From a virus: a stretch of DNA of 41,128 nt. Within the stretch, counting starts at the first letter, position 1. Each line of letters begins with the position of its first letter. This document shows positions 23,456 to 31,507 of this stretch, piece by piece. The stretch is from positions 1 to 41,128 of IMG/VR virus record IMGVR_UViG_3300013104_000042. One strand, given 5' to 3'. The notes under the pieces are model-generated. The model saw only the letters and a list, made by a program, of their open reading frames with translations. It was not told the origin of the DNA and made no database searches. A program made the position numbers and the translations under genes.

Positions 23456-25566
23456 TACCCTAATCCTCCCAATCTCTTTTCAGCACGTTTAAACGAAACA
23501 AAAATATCTTCACCCCTAAGCTTTAGATCCGGAATGAATGTAGTTCCTTCAGCAGATGGCAATAAGGATGTTAACTTATTTAATGGTGCAACTACTTCGG
23601 GATTGCTTGACGCTCCTGCATATTCACCCATAAGACCAACAGTTGGGCCTGATATAATACCGCCATTTGCAAACTGTCTATATTGAGGCGATGATGTATT
23701 GCCCGTTGTTGATGTTCCGGATGAATTTTTCGAATTAGCTAATGCTGTACCGGCACCACCTGCAATTGATAAAGCGCCACCAGCGGCCACTAAGCCAATA
23801 CCTCCAGCTACTTTATTTGCCCCGCTTCCAGGCGCAATAATGTTTAATGCAACTCCCGCTGCAATTGTGGCAATACCTTGCTTAATTAATGCTTTACCGA
23901 GTTCTGAAATAAAGCCCGAGATTGTCCCCAACAATGCAGATCCTGCCGCCTCAATAATGTTTGAACCGTCAACTATCGCGCTCCCAATCGAACCAAAACC
24001 ATTGCCCATTGCCTCAGATACAGTTCCTAATACTGATTGTATTGTGGTTAAGCTGTTAACTTGTGATTCTGCAAACTCTAAGAACTTCTGTGTGTCTAAT
24101 TGGAGTTTTGCTTTTGCTAAGTCGAACGCCAGAAGAGGCGGCATCTGGATAGGTTCAAGCTTACCAACAAATTCAATCTTTGGAACATCAACCTTCAGAG
24201 CATCTAAGCCAGTCAGGTCTTTAAAGTTTTTTGTAAACTCTTTCGCTTCAATGGCCGCACTATTTGGTATCTCAAGCTTAGCAGGTATAGAAACTTTTTC
24301 TTTATCTGTCTTGCTTTTGCCAAAGTTTGCATCAGTATTTTTAGAATCTCTTATGAAGTTTCTTCTGGCATCAATTACGGCATCAATAGCGTTTTGGTAA
24401 ACTTTCTGTATAGCGTTTGCCTCAGCTTTAGTGTCTATGAATAAAGATGGAAGTGATTTTCTTATTTCCTCATAAGATCCCTGTAATCCTTTTTTGTTTA
24501 CTGCTTCAGTGAATTTAGATACTGATGTTAAGCTTCTCGTTAAATCCGATTTGAGTTTTAAATCAGCTAAAGCTTTACCGAAATCATTAGCGCTTTTAGC
24601 ACCTGATATTGTTTTTGAAACTAAATCACCTAAAGCTTTTTCAGTTATATGAATGTTTGCAACCTGCTTTTCAAGTTCTGTTGCGCCTTTATCCGCAAAT
24701 GGATTTATCGCTCGATTTAATTGCCTAGCAAAATCACCTCCTGCCGAACCTAACTTATATTTAGATATTGTATTAAGCTCGTTGTTGTATTGAGTTACCT
24801 TAGAGATTGCTTCACCAATTATATTTATTGAAGCAGTAAATACACCATCTGTATTTTTGCCTACCGAAATAAGCATCTGGTCCCAATTATCACCAAGGTT
24901 TGATATCTTACCGCCTAATGTTTCAGATATCTTGGCCATTGATCCAGATGTTCCGGATGCAGCGCCTAAATTGGTTATGTATTCGCGAATACTACCAGAG
25001 GTTTTTTCAACTTGGGTTTGAACTCCTTTATAGGTGAAAATAACCGAATCTCCAGCATCTTTCGCCCTAACTCCGAACTCTTTTAACCTTTCGAATTCGC
25101 CTGTTTGGGCATCTAAGATTGCTTCAGCTAATTGATCAAAAGATTTACCTGTACTCGATGCTAAATCACCAAGTTTGGTCATTTCAGCACTGGTAGGTTT
25201 AAATCCTGCATTAGCAAGTTTTACGAAGGATGCCGTTAGCTCATTTATTCCGAAAGGTGTCTGAGCCGCAAACGTTGCAATTTCTTGAAGTTTTAGGCTA
25301 GCTAATTGCTGACTACCAAGGGTATTTGAGAGAACCGCATCAAACTTTTGATACTCTGCAGTAGCATCCATTACAGATTTTGCAAAACCTGTAATAGCTG
25401 CTACCGAAAATACGCCGGATAATTTGGAAGTAAATGCATTCGAAATACTATCGGTGACCTTTTCGATTGTGCCCTGTGCTTTGACACTTTCGTTTACGGC
25501 CAACCGCATATTCCGAACGTAGTTGGATACATCGGCTAGTAATTCGGCTTCTAATCTTTCTGACAT
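23455..25566 (-). CDS. Tail tape measure protein
   Basis: A 703-aa protein that sets tail length. The N-terminal tape-measure domain contains SNAFTSKLSGVFSVAAITGF and the conserved block FAAQTPFGINELTASFVKLANAGFKP. A long helical middle follows, then hydrophobic Gly/Ala-rich segments (about 560-640) that could insert in the host membrane, and a C-terminal GLMGEYAGASSNPEVVAPL motif. Its length suggests a tail of roughly 100 nm. Confidence 0.9.
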   Translation of the reverse strand: MSERLEAELLADVSNYVRNMRLAVNESVKAQGTIEKVTDSISNAFTSKLSGVFSVAAITGFAKSVMDATAEYQKFDAVLSNTLGSQQLASLKLQEIATFAAQTPFGINELTASFVKLANAGFKPTSAEMTKLGDLASSTGKSFDQLAEAILDAQTGEFERLKEFGVRAKDAGDSVIFTYKGVQTQVEKTSGSIREYITNLGAASGTSGSMAKISETLGGKISNLGDNWDQMLISVGKNTDGVFTASINIIGEAISKVTQYNNELNTISKYKLGSAGGDFARQLNRAINPFADKGATELEKQVANIHITEKALGDLVSKTISGAKSANDFGKALADLKLKSDLTRSLTSVSKFTEAVNKKGLQGSYEEIRKSLPSLFIDTKAEANAIQKVYQNAIDAVIDARRNFIRDSKNTDANFGKSKTDKEKVSIPAKLEIPNSAAIEAKEFTKNFKDLTGLDALKVDVPKIEFVGKLEPIQMPPLLAFDLAKAKLQLDTQKFLEFAESQVNSLTTIQSVLGTVSEAMGNGFGSIGSAIVDGSNIIEAAGSALLGTISGFISELGKALIKQGIATIAAGVALNIIAPGSGANKVAGGIGLVAAGGALSIAGGAGTALANSKNSSGTSTTGNTSSPQYRQFANGGIISGPTVGLMGEYAGASSNPEVVAPLNKLTSLLPSAEGTTFIPDLKLRGEDIFVSFKRAEKRLGGLG

Positions 25567-25815
25567 TTATCTCATCCTCTCTAAGAAATCGCGGTATTCT
25601 TTTGCCGTGATCCTTTTTCCTCTTCTCTTTACCACTTTTTTAGTGGTGATGCCATCTATTTCTATCGGCCAAAATGCCTGATATGTTTTTGGTCTTTTGT
25701 TTTTATCAGCGTAACCTAAAAGTGTGATCCACGATTGCCGCCTAATAAGATCCTCGGACCTGTTTAATCTTAATTTATAACCTTCGCATGCAGCTTTATA
25801 CTGCCCATAGGTCAT
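25567..25815 (-). CDS. Tail assembly chaperone, frameshift extension (gpT-like)
   Basis: An 82-aa frame (MTYGQYKAACEGYKLRLNRSED ...) with the typical T-part sequence of tail chaperones. The same frame is open upstream as far as the A9 run of the previous gene (minus strand of 25905-25913). It therefore reads as the tail of a -1 frameshift product of about 220 aa rather than a free-standing gene. Its own ATG has no good leader. Confidence 0.7.
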   Translation of the reverse strand: MTYGQYKAACEGYKLRLNRSEDLIRRQSWITLLGYADKNKRPKTYQAFWPIEIDGITTKKVVKRRGKRITAKEYRDFLERMR

Positions 25816-25877
25816 TTTATAATAGTCAGTAAGCGAAATACCTATATCGCCTAAAGCATATTGCCGGATGTTCGAAA

Positions 25878-26228
25878 TTATTTCGTTTGTGCTTGGCTTA
25901 GCTCTTTTTTTTTATCGATCTGCGGCTTTAGTATGTTTTGATACATGTTAGATTGCTCAAAGCATCTTTCAATTTCCGATAGTGTTTCGTTGCCTTCGTG
26001 CGAACAAAACATGTCGTCAATCCAACCGTAAACATCTGCGAAACTGAAATCTACAACTGAATTGTTTACTTCAGCAGCATTAATTAACCCGGCATAAATA
26101 ACTTTTGCATTGCTTTTGATTTTAGAATCTTTTTCCTCAGCAATTTCAAGCAGCTTTTCAAATGCCAGCATACCAAACCTAAGTGGGCGGAGTTTACCGC
26201 CCAGGTTCACGCTAATAATACCGTTCAT
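25878..26228 (-). CDS. Tail assembly chaperone (gpG-like)
   Basis: A 116-aa helical protein between the major tail protein and the tape measure. It binds the tape measure during assembly. The end of the gene has nine A residues in a row (complement of 25905-25913, codons for Lys106-108). A -1 slip there continues without a stop for 30 codons and joins the frame at 25815. This is the classic G/GT arrangement of siphophages. Confidence 0.8.
   Translation of the reverse strand: MNGIISVNLGGKLRPLRFGMLAFEKLLEIAEEKDSKIKSNAKVIYAGLINAAEVNNSVVDFSFADVYGWIDDMFCSHEGNETLSEIERCFEQSNMYQNILKPQIDKKKELSQAQTK
25905..25913 (-). promoter_or_regulatory. Slippery A9 run for -1 programmed frameshift
   Basis: On the minus strand GAT AAA AAA AAA GAG. 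Slipping back one base reads AGA GCT AAG and stays open into the downstream frame. The site is at the expected place, 12 codons before the zero-frame stop. Confidence 0.75.
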
Positions 26229-26230
26229 AA

Positions 26231-26683
26231 TTAAGCTGGTTTTACAATTACTGGAACACCTAAACCATCTAATGTTGCTGTAAAGCTCATTGGATCTTCT
26301 GAATTAGTATCTTCAGAATAGCTGGTAATTAAAATTGTTCCAGCTCTATAAATTGAGCCATCGGCATTGGCCATTTTAGCTTCAACTTTCTCACCCAATA
26401 ATGAAATTTCCAACAACTCCTGAAAGTTCGCTTCAGCTGGAGTTACATCTGAAATTGCTTGGCCAGATCCTTCAAATCCCCACGTACCTTTTCCTGCAAT
26501 ACCATCGCGGTAGCCGCCTGTACATTTGTTAATGATTTCCTTTAATTCGCGGCCATGATTGAATGAGTTTGAATCTAAACACGCTACTGCTCTGAATTCT
26601 GCATCAGCAGGAACAGCCCCGCGCGCACCACGTTTAATAAAAAGAAGCACATCCTTCCCGTCGTAATAATCCCTTGTCGCCAT
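26231..26683 (-). CDS. Major tail (tube) protein
   Basis: A 150-aa protein, the repeating subunit of the tail tube. Features: NSFNHGRELKEIINKCTGGYRDGI near the N-terminus, and the C-terminal SEDTNSEDPMSFTATLDGLG, which is typical of Bacteroidota tail tube proteins. It is directly upstream of the chaperone pair, as expected. Confidence 0.85.
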   Translation of the reverse strand: MATRDYYDGKDVLLFIKRGARGAVPADAEFRAVACLDSNSFNHGRELKEIINKCTGGYRDGIAGKGTWGFEGSGQAISDVTPAEANFQELLEISLLGEKVEAKMANADGSIYRAGTILITSYSEDTNSEDPMSFTATLDGLGVPVIVKPA

Positions 26684-26689
26684 TTCTTT

Positions 26690-27109
26690 TTAATTTAATT
26701 GTCTTATAATATGTTCAAACCTGATAAGCCGTCTGAAAACTCTATCTGTGTCTGTATCTCCGTTTAAATTTCTATCTGAAGTAATCTTAAGATTGACAGA
26801 TTGAAAGTGTTCATCTATTGTAAATACGGTCTTGCTATTTGCTACACCGAATATTTGGTTGGCAATAAGATCTCTCTGTTTGCCTCCACCCACCTGGTTA
26901 ATTGGGGCCTTTGTTACAATATCCAATAGAACAGCAGTTTTGTGACCGAAATCCGTTTTATTGCTATCTTCTTTGCTGTCGATCTCAGAGATTATTACGT
27001 ATGGAGTAACAGCATTTTTCGGAACCGCATCCTTTTCAAAAACAGTCAACCCCAACGCTGTTAGCTTGTCAAAATATGCTGTCTTTAATGGTAGTTGCGG
27101 ATCTCTCAT
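26690..27109 (-). CDS. Tail terminator / completion protein (DUF3168-like)
   Basis: A 139-aa protein between the gp10-like and tail-tube genes. Sequence patterns PYVIISEID and DFGHKTAVLLDIVTKA fit tail-terminator folds that cap the tube. It overlaps the upstream gene by 4 nt. Confidence 0.7.
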   Translation of the reverse strand: MRDPQLPLKTAYFDKLTALGLTVFEKDAVPKNAVTPYVIISEIDSKEDSNKTDFGHKTAVLLDIVTKAPINQVGGGKQRDLIANQIFGVANSKTVFTIDEHFQSVNLKITSDRNLNGDTDTDRVFRRLIRFEHIIRQLN

Positions 27110-27525
27110 GACCTCATGTTTCTTCTAAGTGTTTCTCTCATGGCTTTCAGTAATTCGTCCCTGTGTTTAAAATAGGCAGGAAAGAAAAACGGCCTTGCTG
27201 GTATGTTTATTAACTTATCTCCCTTGCCTTTAAACTGATAAGCATAATCCTTAATTTCATCTGGCACAATTACCTCGGTGCCTGTTCCAAACTCTACATA
27301 AGGGGAGTACTTCGCGCCAACCTCAACAGCTACATCTAAGCCTCCATGCCTTGGGTAATTCCTAATGCTATTTTTCAAATAACCAAGGTCAACAGGAGCA
27401 GCGTTTCCGGCATCTATCACGATTAGATCGGCTGCATCCTGTATATCTGCCTTTATATCATCCTGCACATTTTGAGGCAGTTTTTTTAACTTTCTAATAA
27501 ATGCATCGAAACCCTTAACCTTCAC
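27106..27525 (-). CDS. HK97 gp10-family protein
   Basis: A 139-aa head-tail joining protein. The family block VDLGYLKNSIRNY followed by YSPYVEFGTGT and IPARPFFFPAY is diagnostic for HK97 gp10. It acts in connecting the head and tail. Confidence 0.88.
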   Translation of the reverse strand: MKVKGFDAFIRKLKKLPQNVQDDIKADIQDAADLIVIDAGNAAPVDLGYLKNSIRNYPRHGGLDVAVEVGAKYSPYVEFGTGTEVIVPDEIKDYAYQFKGKGDKLINIPARPFFFPAYFKHRDELLKAMRETLRRNMRS

Positions 27526-27841
27526 GGTCTGTAATAGTTAAAATCCATTCCCTATTTTCTATTTCGTCACTTTCAATGGTCAGTATTACCATTTCTTTGC
27601 CTTTATAGAATACTGAATAATCAGACTGTGGCTCAAACCCTTTTCTCATTCGGAGAACTACTTTATAGACTTTATTTAAAGCCTCTTGTAATGCTTCTAA
27701 AGTCTTTACGCTCTTAACCGAGCTAACCTTTGCCAAGGTTTCTAAAACAGTAACAGGGGTGGCGATTTGCCCGCCTGATCCATCAGATACATAATCGTAC
27801 CTAACGAACTTTATCTTTTGCTTTAGATCCCCGCCGTTCAT
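27515..27841 (-). CDS. Head-tail stopper (phage head-tail joining family)
   Basis: A 108-aa small beta-barrel protein. MNGGDLKQKIKFVRYDYVSDGSGGQ and the C-terminal IENREWILTITDRE fit the SPP1 gp16 / head-tail joining family, which closes the connector after packaging. Overlaps on both sides. Confidence 0.82.
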   Translation of the reverse strand: MNGGDLKQKIKFVRYDYVSDGSGGQIATPVTVLETLAKVSSVKSVKTLEALQEALNKVYKVVLRMRKGFEPQSDYSVFYKGKEMVILTIESDEIENREWILTITDREG

Positions 27842-28278
27842 ATTCCAACCCTTCGCCTAAATCCTTTCGAAGCTTTCTCACATTCCGTATTGATATCTAG
27901 CTCTCTGTTTTCAAAGCAAGCATGTATAACTTTCATCATTGCCACTTGTAAATCATCCGGGCAATTCCCTGGTGTATATCCAACAGTTTGTAAAGCCCCA
28001 ACTTGGTCGTTAATTGGTTCGAATGGCATATAAGCTAAATCACTTTGATAATCGCCCGATAGCTCAATTTTCTTTACACCGATGGCCAATCCTGTCCACC
28101 TTTCGAAACTCTGCCTAACTCCTTTGATCAGCTTGTTTAAAATCCAATCATGATCAGGGAAATCGATAGTCAAATATTCCTTAACATTATCCAGCGATAA
28201 TACTTCAGTGGCCACATCTTCAATTATTTTGAAGGTGATAATTGGCTCCTTTTCTTTTTTTCGCGGATAAATGTTCAT
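27838..28278 (-). CDS. Head-tail connector (gp6-like)
   Basis: A 146-aa protein with LSLDNVKEYLTIDFPDHDWILNKLI and a central SFERWTGLAIGVKKIEL, the gp6/gp15 adaptor family. It forms the ring beneath the portal. Gene order with the stopper and gp10 is canonical. Confidence 0.85.
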   Translation of the reverse strand: MNIYPRKKEKEPIITFKIIEDVATEVLSLDNVKEYLTIDFPDHDWILNKLIKGVRQSFERWTGLAIGVKKIELSGDYQSDLAYMPFEPINDQVGALQTVGYTPGNCPDDLQVAMMKVIHACFENRELDINTECEKASKGFRRRVGI

Positions 28279-28490
28279 TATTTAGTTTCGATATCGGTTT
28301 TCAATTCTTTAGTTGTTACAGGTGCTTTCTCTTCTTTAACTTTCTTCGTTAAATCAGGTGCTTTGCCCCCTTTGTCCACAACTTCCTTGGCAACTTTTAA
28401 TCCTACCAGGTAAATAGCTGTTGGCTCTAGTACATCATACTCGTTTCCTTCTTTGAAATCGAGGTGATCTTTATTAAATCTGATTTTCAT
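28278..28490 (-). CDS. Small head-module protein
   Basis: A 70-aa protein with KIRFNKDHLDFKEGNEYDV at the N-terminus and a charged Lys/Glu-rich tail. It resembles the small protein encoded at 28545-28742, also with a disordered charged C-terminus. Possibly a decoration or accessory capsid protein. Confidence 0.5.
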   Translation of the reverse strand: MKIRFNKDHLDFKEGNEYDVLEPTAIYLVGLKVAKEVVDKGGKAPDLTKKVKEEKAPVTTKELKTDIETK

Positions 28491-28506
28491 AATCTGAAAT
28501 TTTGAA

Positions 28507-28544
28507 GGTAAAGGGGGAATCGAACCCCCTAAGAACCGTTTACC
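28507..28544 (-). ncRNA. tRNA-like acceptor/T-arm minihelix in the head operon
   Basis: On the minus strand: GGTAAA (28544-28539), a 9-nt linker, T-stem GGGGG (28529-28525), loop TTCGATT (28524-28518), stem CCCCC (28517-28513), then TTTACC (28512-28507), which pairs with GGTAAA. The loop is an exact consensus T loop. The whole unit starts at the base after the upstream stop codon. It has no D or anticodon arm. It may be an mRNA processing signal (RNase P or Z) or a mimic. Confidence 0.6.
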
Positions 28545-28742
28545 TTATTCTGAATCTTCCTCTTCAGAATCTGCGCTTTTAGCGGCTGTATATTTTTCGA
28601 TGTATCCTTTTTTAAGGAACTGTTCAGCCACTTTTGGATGAACCGGGAATTTTTCCCCCTTAGTTGCGAAAGGATGTTTGTCGGTAGCTGTAACCGTTAC
28701 TTTATCCTGAAGATTAATTTTTTCTGATTTTGCCTTTGCCAT
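28545..28742 (-). CDS. Small capsid-accessory protein
   Basis: A 65-aa protein downstream of the capsid gene. NLQDKVTVTATDKHPFATKGEKFPVHPKVAEQFLKKGYIEKY is a small beta/alpha domain with a Ser/Glu/Asp-rich tail. A decoration or head-completion role is possible. No family is recognised. Confidence 0.5.
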   Translation of the reverse strand: MAKAKSEKINLQDKVTVTATDKHPFATKGEKFPVHPKVAEQFLKKGYIEKYTAAKSADSEEEDSE

Positions 28743-28758
28743 GATTATTTAAAATTAT

Positions 28759-28776
28759 AGCCCCCGTTAAGGGGCT
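28759..28776 (-). terminator. Hairpin after the capsid gene
   Basis: On the minus strand AGCCCC/GGGGCT with loop TTAACG, followed by an AT-rich stretch without a T run. Probably a partial terminator or 3' stabiliser of the capsid mRNA. Confidence 0.5.
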
Positions 28777-28784
28777 GATTATAA

Positions 28785-30125
28785 CTATCCCTGAGCAATT
28801 AAGATTGCTGCTTTCACTGTCGCGAATGAATCGTAAACGAATGCACCAGTATCAATTGAATTTACGTAAGCATGCAAACGTTGCTCAACGATGATTGTCA
28901 TCATATTTTCTGAGAAATCCTCGCCATTGTAACCAGCTTTCACCTGGATTCCTTTGTACGGACGGATCTTGAAACGCTTCATGTCACCTATCAAGAAATA
29001 ACCTACAGGTATTTCATCAGTTTCTACCAAGGTGATGGAACCGATTTTACGGCCATCAGCAGTAGTGAAAGGTGGCAAAACATATTGACCATTTGCACCT
29101 TTTTTAAGGTCCATATTTGCAGCATCAATAGGGTTGATGTATCCGCGGTTAGGACGGAACTTTAAAGATCTTACCTGAGCAGCTCCGGCACGCAAAGCAC
29201 CATAGTTATCAGGATCTTCGCCTTTGATTGTGGTTAATACATAACCACTAGCGTATTTAGTGATACCTTTTGGTTCATCAGATTGAGCACCGGTACCAGT
29301 ACTGTTTAACAATGCATCGTTTGTTTTACGGATAACGGCATCGATACCATCAGAGTTAATCTCAGAAGCTAAGAAATCTAAATCCTCTAATGCTTCAGTA
29401 GACACATTGAAACGAACAGCAACCTTTTTAGCATTTGAAGTTTCGGCTTTAACTTTGAATGAGCGAAGTGGTTTTAATTCTCCCTCACCAATAAATTCAG
29501 CATTACCTTCAATAGCATATTTGTTGATCCATACGATAGTGGCGGCATTAGTTCCGCTAGTATCTGCATCCTGTAGGATGTTTAAATCGCCTTGTGGTTC
29601 TCTGTTGATTCCAGAAACAACTTCAACAGATCCGATGTATGGACTTGTAGGATTATTAACGCTTCCTACCGTCATCGGGCCAGCAGCTTTTACAACAACT
29701 TCTTGAAATCCGCTTTCGCCTGATTGCAATTTTTTGATGTCTAAACCTTTCACAGCAGCCAATACGGGATGATCTTCTGAATTGCCTTTACCGCCTTTTT
29801 GAAGCTTTACATCCAAAGCATCAACTTGTGTTTTTAATGCTATTGCTGCATCTTTGATTTCCTTCAATTCTGCTGCATTGTCTTTTCCCTCTAAAGCAGT
29901 AATCTTATCACCCAATGATTTTAATTCTGCTTTAGCTGCCTCAACAGCTTTCGCGCCAAGGCTCTTTTTAAGCTTTGCCTCAATGCCCTCTAACAGCTCT
30001 TTAATGCTTGGTGTAGCATTTCCGCCACCACCGCCATCGCTATTCAGTTTTGCTCTGAAAAACATTGATGCTGAAGCAGAGCCGGGTCCCATCAACGCTA
30101 TACGAGGAATGAAATTCTTTTTCAT
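28785..30125 (-). CDS. Major capsid protein (HK97 fold, with N-terminal delta domain)
   Basis: A 446-aa protein. The first ~110 residues form a charged coiled coil (IEAKLKKSLGAKAVEAAKAELKSL) typical of the scaffold-like delta domain removed by the protease. The rest is the HK97 capsid fold (NREPQGDLNILQDADTSG, GEGELKPLRSFKVK, TDEIPVGYFLIGDMKRF). It follows the protease gene by 5 bp. A run of five Gly near residue 32 is unusual. Confidence 0.9.
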   Translation of the reverse strand: MKKNFIPRIALMGPGSASASMFFRAKLNSDGGGGGNATPSIKELLEGIEAKLKKSLGAKAVEAAKAELKSLGDKITALEGKDNAAELKEIKDAAIALKTQVDALDVKLQKGGKGNSEDHPVLAAVKGLDIKKLQSGESGFQEVVVKAAGPMTVGSVNNPTSPYIGSVEVVSGINREPQGDLNILQDADTSGTNAATIVWINKYAIEGNAEFIGEGELKPLRSFKVKAETSNAKKVAVRFNVSTEALEDLDFLASEINSDGIDAVIRKTNDALLNSTGTGAQSDEPKGITKYASGYVLTTIKGEDPDNYGALRAGAAQVRSLKFRPNRGYINPIDAANMDLKKGANGQYVLPPFTTADGRKIGSITLVETDEIPVGYFLIGDMKRFKIRPYKGIQVKAGYNGEDFSENMMTIIVEQRLHAYVNSIDTGAFVYDSFATVKAAILIAQG

Positions 30126-30130
30126 AATTT

Positions 30131-30799
30131 TTAAATAAATGATTTTAGTTCCAATAAAATATTTGCCTCTTTTAAGGCTTGTGCAATCGGCTCTTCTCCT
30201 GAAGTGGTGTCTTTGCCCGGCTCCGTAGAGAGTGATTTTAGAATGTTTTCTATTTGAATAAGTCGTGAATCAGAATATGGAAGGTTATAAGCTTTGGTTA
30301 AAAGCTCCATCACTCCATAGTGTGATTTAATGTTTTTGATATCGCCAACAATAGCTAGTTCGTTTGCGGCCCATGCTGAAAGAAATGAGTATTCACCAAG
30401 CCATCCGTATTCTAATATCCTACGACTGTCCTGTTTGTCTCTGATAGTTGCACCATATCCAATTGACAATTCAGCATTAAGATCGTGCTGTTTTAAAAGT
30501 TGTATATCCGTGAACATGTCCCGGCTAACCTCTTTTTGTAGATTGAATTGAGTAATCGTTCTTAAACCGTAAGAATCCCTTGGATCAATTTCCAACGGCA
30601 CGCCTAATGTGATGGTTTGATTGTGATCTTTTAGTACGCGAATGCGTTTTCGGTTTTCGGTAACAGTTTTGGTAAAGCTACCTGGCATTGAAATGTCATT
30701 ATCGGAATCAGCGTTATGATAAACATTAGCGTATGCCTCAACAACACCCTTTTTTTCGTCGAGATCTTTAACCTCTGTAGCTACATTTTTGAATTCCAT
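30131..30799 (-). CDS. Prohead protease (HK97 / U35 family)
   Basis: A 222-aa serine protease that matures the capsid. His59 in KDHNQTITLG and Ser112 in ELSIGYG are the expected catalytic residues. The N-terminal FTKTVTENRKRIRVLKDHN block is family-typical. It is the first gene of the late operon, with a promoter and an unusual leader containing two copies of a 16-bp repeat. Confidence 0.88.
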   Translation of the reverse strand: MEFKNVATEVKDLDEKKGVVEAYANVYHNADSDNDISMPGSFTKTVTENRKRIRVLKDHNQTITLGVPLEIDPRDSYGLRTITQFNLQKEVSRDMFTDIQLLKQHDLNAELSIGYGATIRDKQDSRRILEYGWLGEYSFLSAWAANELAIVGDIKNIKSHYGVMELLTKAYNLPYSDSRLIQIENILKSLSTEPGKDTTSGEEPIAQALKEANILLELKSFI

Positions 30800-30802
30800 T
30801 TC

Positions 30803-30894
30803 TAATCAACCTCACAAAAAAAGCCTACCTAATTGCGCCCTTTCTCACTAATCATTCTCTGCAATTTGGTAAGCCTCTTAATCAACCTCACAAA
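30803..30894 (-). repeat. Duplicated leader segment of the late operon
   Basis: A 16-bp sequence (plus strand TAATCAACCTCACAAA) occurs at 30803-30818 and 30879-30894 in the 5' leader of the protease mRNA. The inner copy ends 4 nt before the protease ATG. Between them, ACCAAATTGC and GCAATTAGGT (minus strand) can pair with one mismatch and are followed by GGC and a T7 run. It looks like a duplicated initiation region around an attenuator-like hairpin. Confidence 0.5.
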
Positions 30895-30912
30895 TCCATC
30901 TGTATAATGATT

Positions 30913-30976
30913 CAAAGATAAATAATATTTAAATTAAAACAAATGTTTTGAAATAAATATTATTTATGTATGTTTG
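30913..30976. promoter_or_regulatory. Divergent late promoters sharing a palindrome
   Basis: Minus strand: -33 TTTG (30943-30940) and -7 TATCTTTG (30920-30913), 19 bp apart, drive the protease-to-lysis operon. Plus strand: -33 TTTG (30947-30950) and -7 TATGTTTG (30969-30976), 18 bp apart, drive the RNA/tRNA block. The two -33 boxes sit in an inverted repeat AAAACA-AA-TGTTTT (30936-30949). Both fit the Bacteroidota consensus exactly. Confidence 0.7.
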
Positions 30977-31018
30977 TTGTGGAAAGTTTATGTGTGTTTT
31001 TTTTGGGTGGTTTGCTAG

Positions 31019-31057
31019 GGCGGTGTTGATTTAATTATTTGCACCGCTTTTTATTTA
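31019..31057 (+). terminator. Terminator-like hairpin at the head of the RNA block
   Basis: GCGGTG and CACCGC enclose a 16-nt loop and are followed by TTTTTATTT. It lies about 40 nt after the predicted start of the plus-strand transcript, so it could attenuate or define a short leader RNA. It could also serve as insulation of the late operon. Confidence 0.5.
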
Positions 31058-31245
31058 AAAAAATCCTCTTAGCGCTGGGCGATCCAAATGCGGAGGTCAA
31101 AATATTGGACGCACATGCGACCCGATACCTTAACAATCCCCACGAGTTGGGGTGATGTAATAGAAACAAAGAAGGCCAGTAAAACCCTACTGGATGGCGA
31201 GGTCAAAACGTCATGGAAACCCTGGGTTGTTAAGGTTATTTATAT
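31057..31245 (+). ncRNA. Structured RNA domain upstream of tRNA-Gln
   Basis: A long-range helix CCTTAACAA (31128-31136) with TTGTTAAGG (31227-31235) closes a ~90-nt domain. Inside are hairpins CCCCA/TGGGG (31138-31142, 31148-31152) and CCAGTA/TACTGG (31176-31181, 31188-31193). The motif GAGGTCAAAA occurs twice (31093 and 31199). No protein-coding frame is convincing. It ends exactly where the tRNA-Gln begins, so RNase P cleavage would release it. Relation to large phage RNAs such as GOLLD or ROOL is only a hypothesis. Confidence 0.5.
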
Positions 31246-31317
31246 TTTCCGATGGTGCAACGTGCAGCACGTGCGGTTTTGGTCCGTAAGATTCTGGTTC
31301 GAATCCAGATTGGAAAA
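31246..31317 (+). tRNA. tRNA-Gln(TTG)
   Basis: A full cloverleaf: acceptor TTTCCGA/TTGGAAA, D stem GTGC/GCAC, anticodon arm TGCGG-TTTTGGT-CCGTA with anticodon TTG, 4-nt variable loop, T arm TCTGG-TTCGAAT-CCAGA, discriminator A. CCA is not encoded. The D loop AACGTGCA lacks the normal GG pair, otherwise it is canonical for a Bacteroidota tRNA-Gln. Confidence 0.85.
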
Positions 31318-31485
31318 CGCTTCTTTTCGACGTGTACTGCTGAACCGAATCTGATTGCTACGTGTAGCAGAGTAGAAGTAGGGAAAGGGAAACAAGAACA
31401 TCGGTGCTAATGTCGAACATGCATCGGAGCCAACACCGGGCACTTAGCGATTTTTAGGAAAGCGTGAAGAGTGTAAACCTAATGC
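31318..31485 (+). ncRNA. Structured intergenic RNA between tRNA-Gln and tRNA-Met
   Basis: No credible coding frame. Visible stems: TGCTA/TAGCA (near 31358-31370) and a nested element CGGTG ... CACCG (about 31411-31438) with ATGT-CGA-ACAT inside. It continues the same transcript as the domain before tRNA-Gln and ends in a terminator-like hairpin, so the tRNA may be embedded in a larger ornate RNA. Confidence 0.4.
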
Positions 31486-31507
31486 TGACGGGTAAGCCGT
31501 CAATTTT

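Noticed and set aside
23699-24400. Long plus-strand open frame (233 aa) opposite the tape measure
   Set aside because: Pro/Ala-rich shadow of the tape-measure gene on the other strand, with no leader.
31088-31354. Open frame of 88 aa across the RNA domain and tRNA-Gln
   Set aside because: It overlaps a clear tRNA and structured stems. No leader or family.
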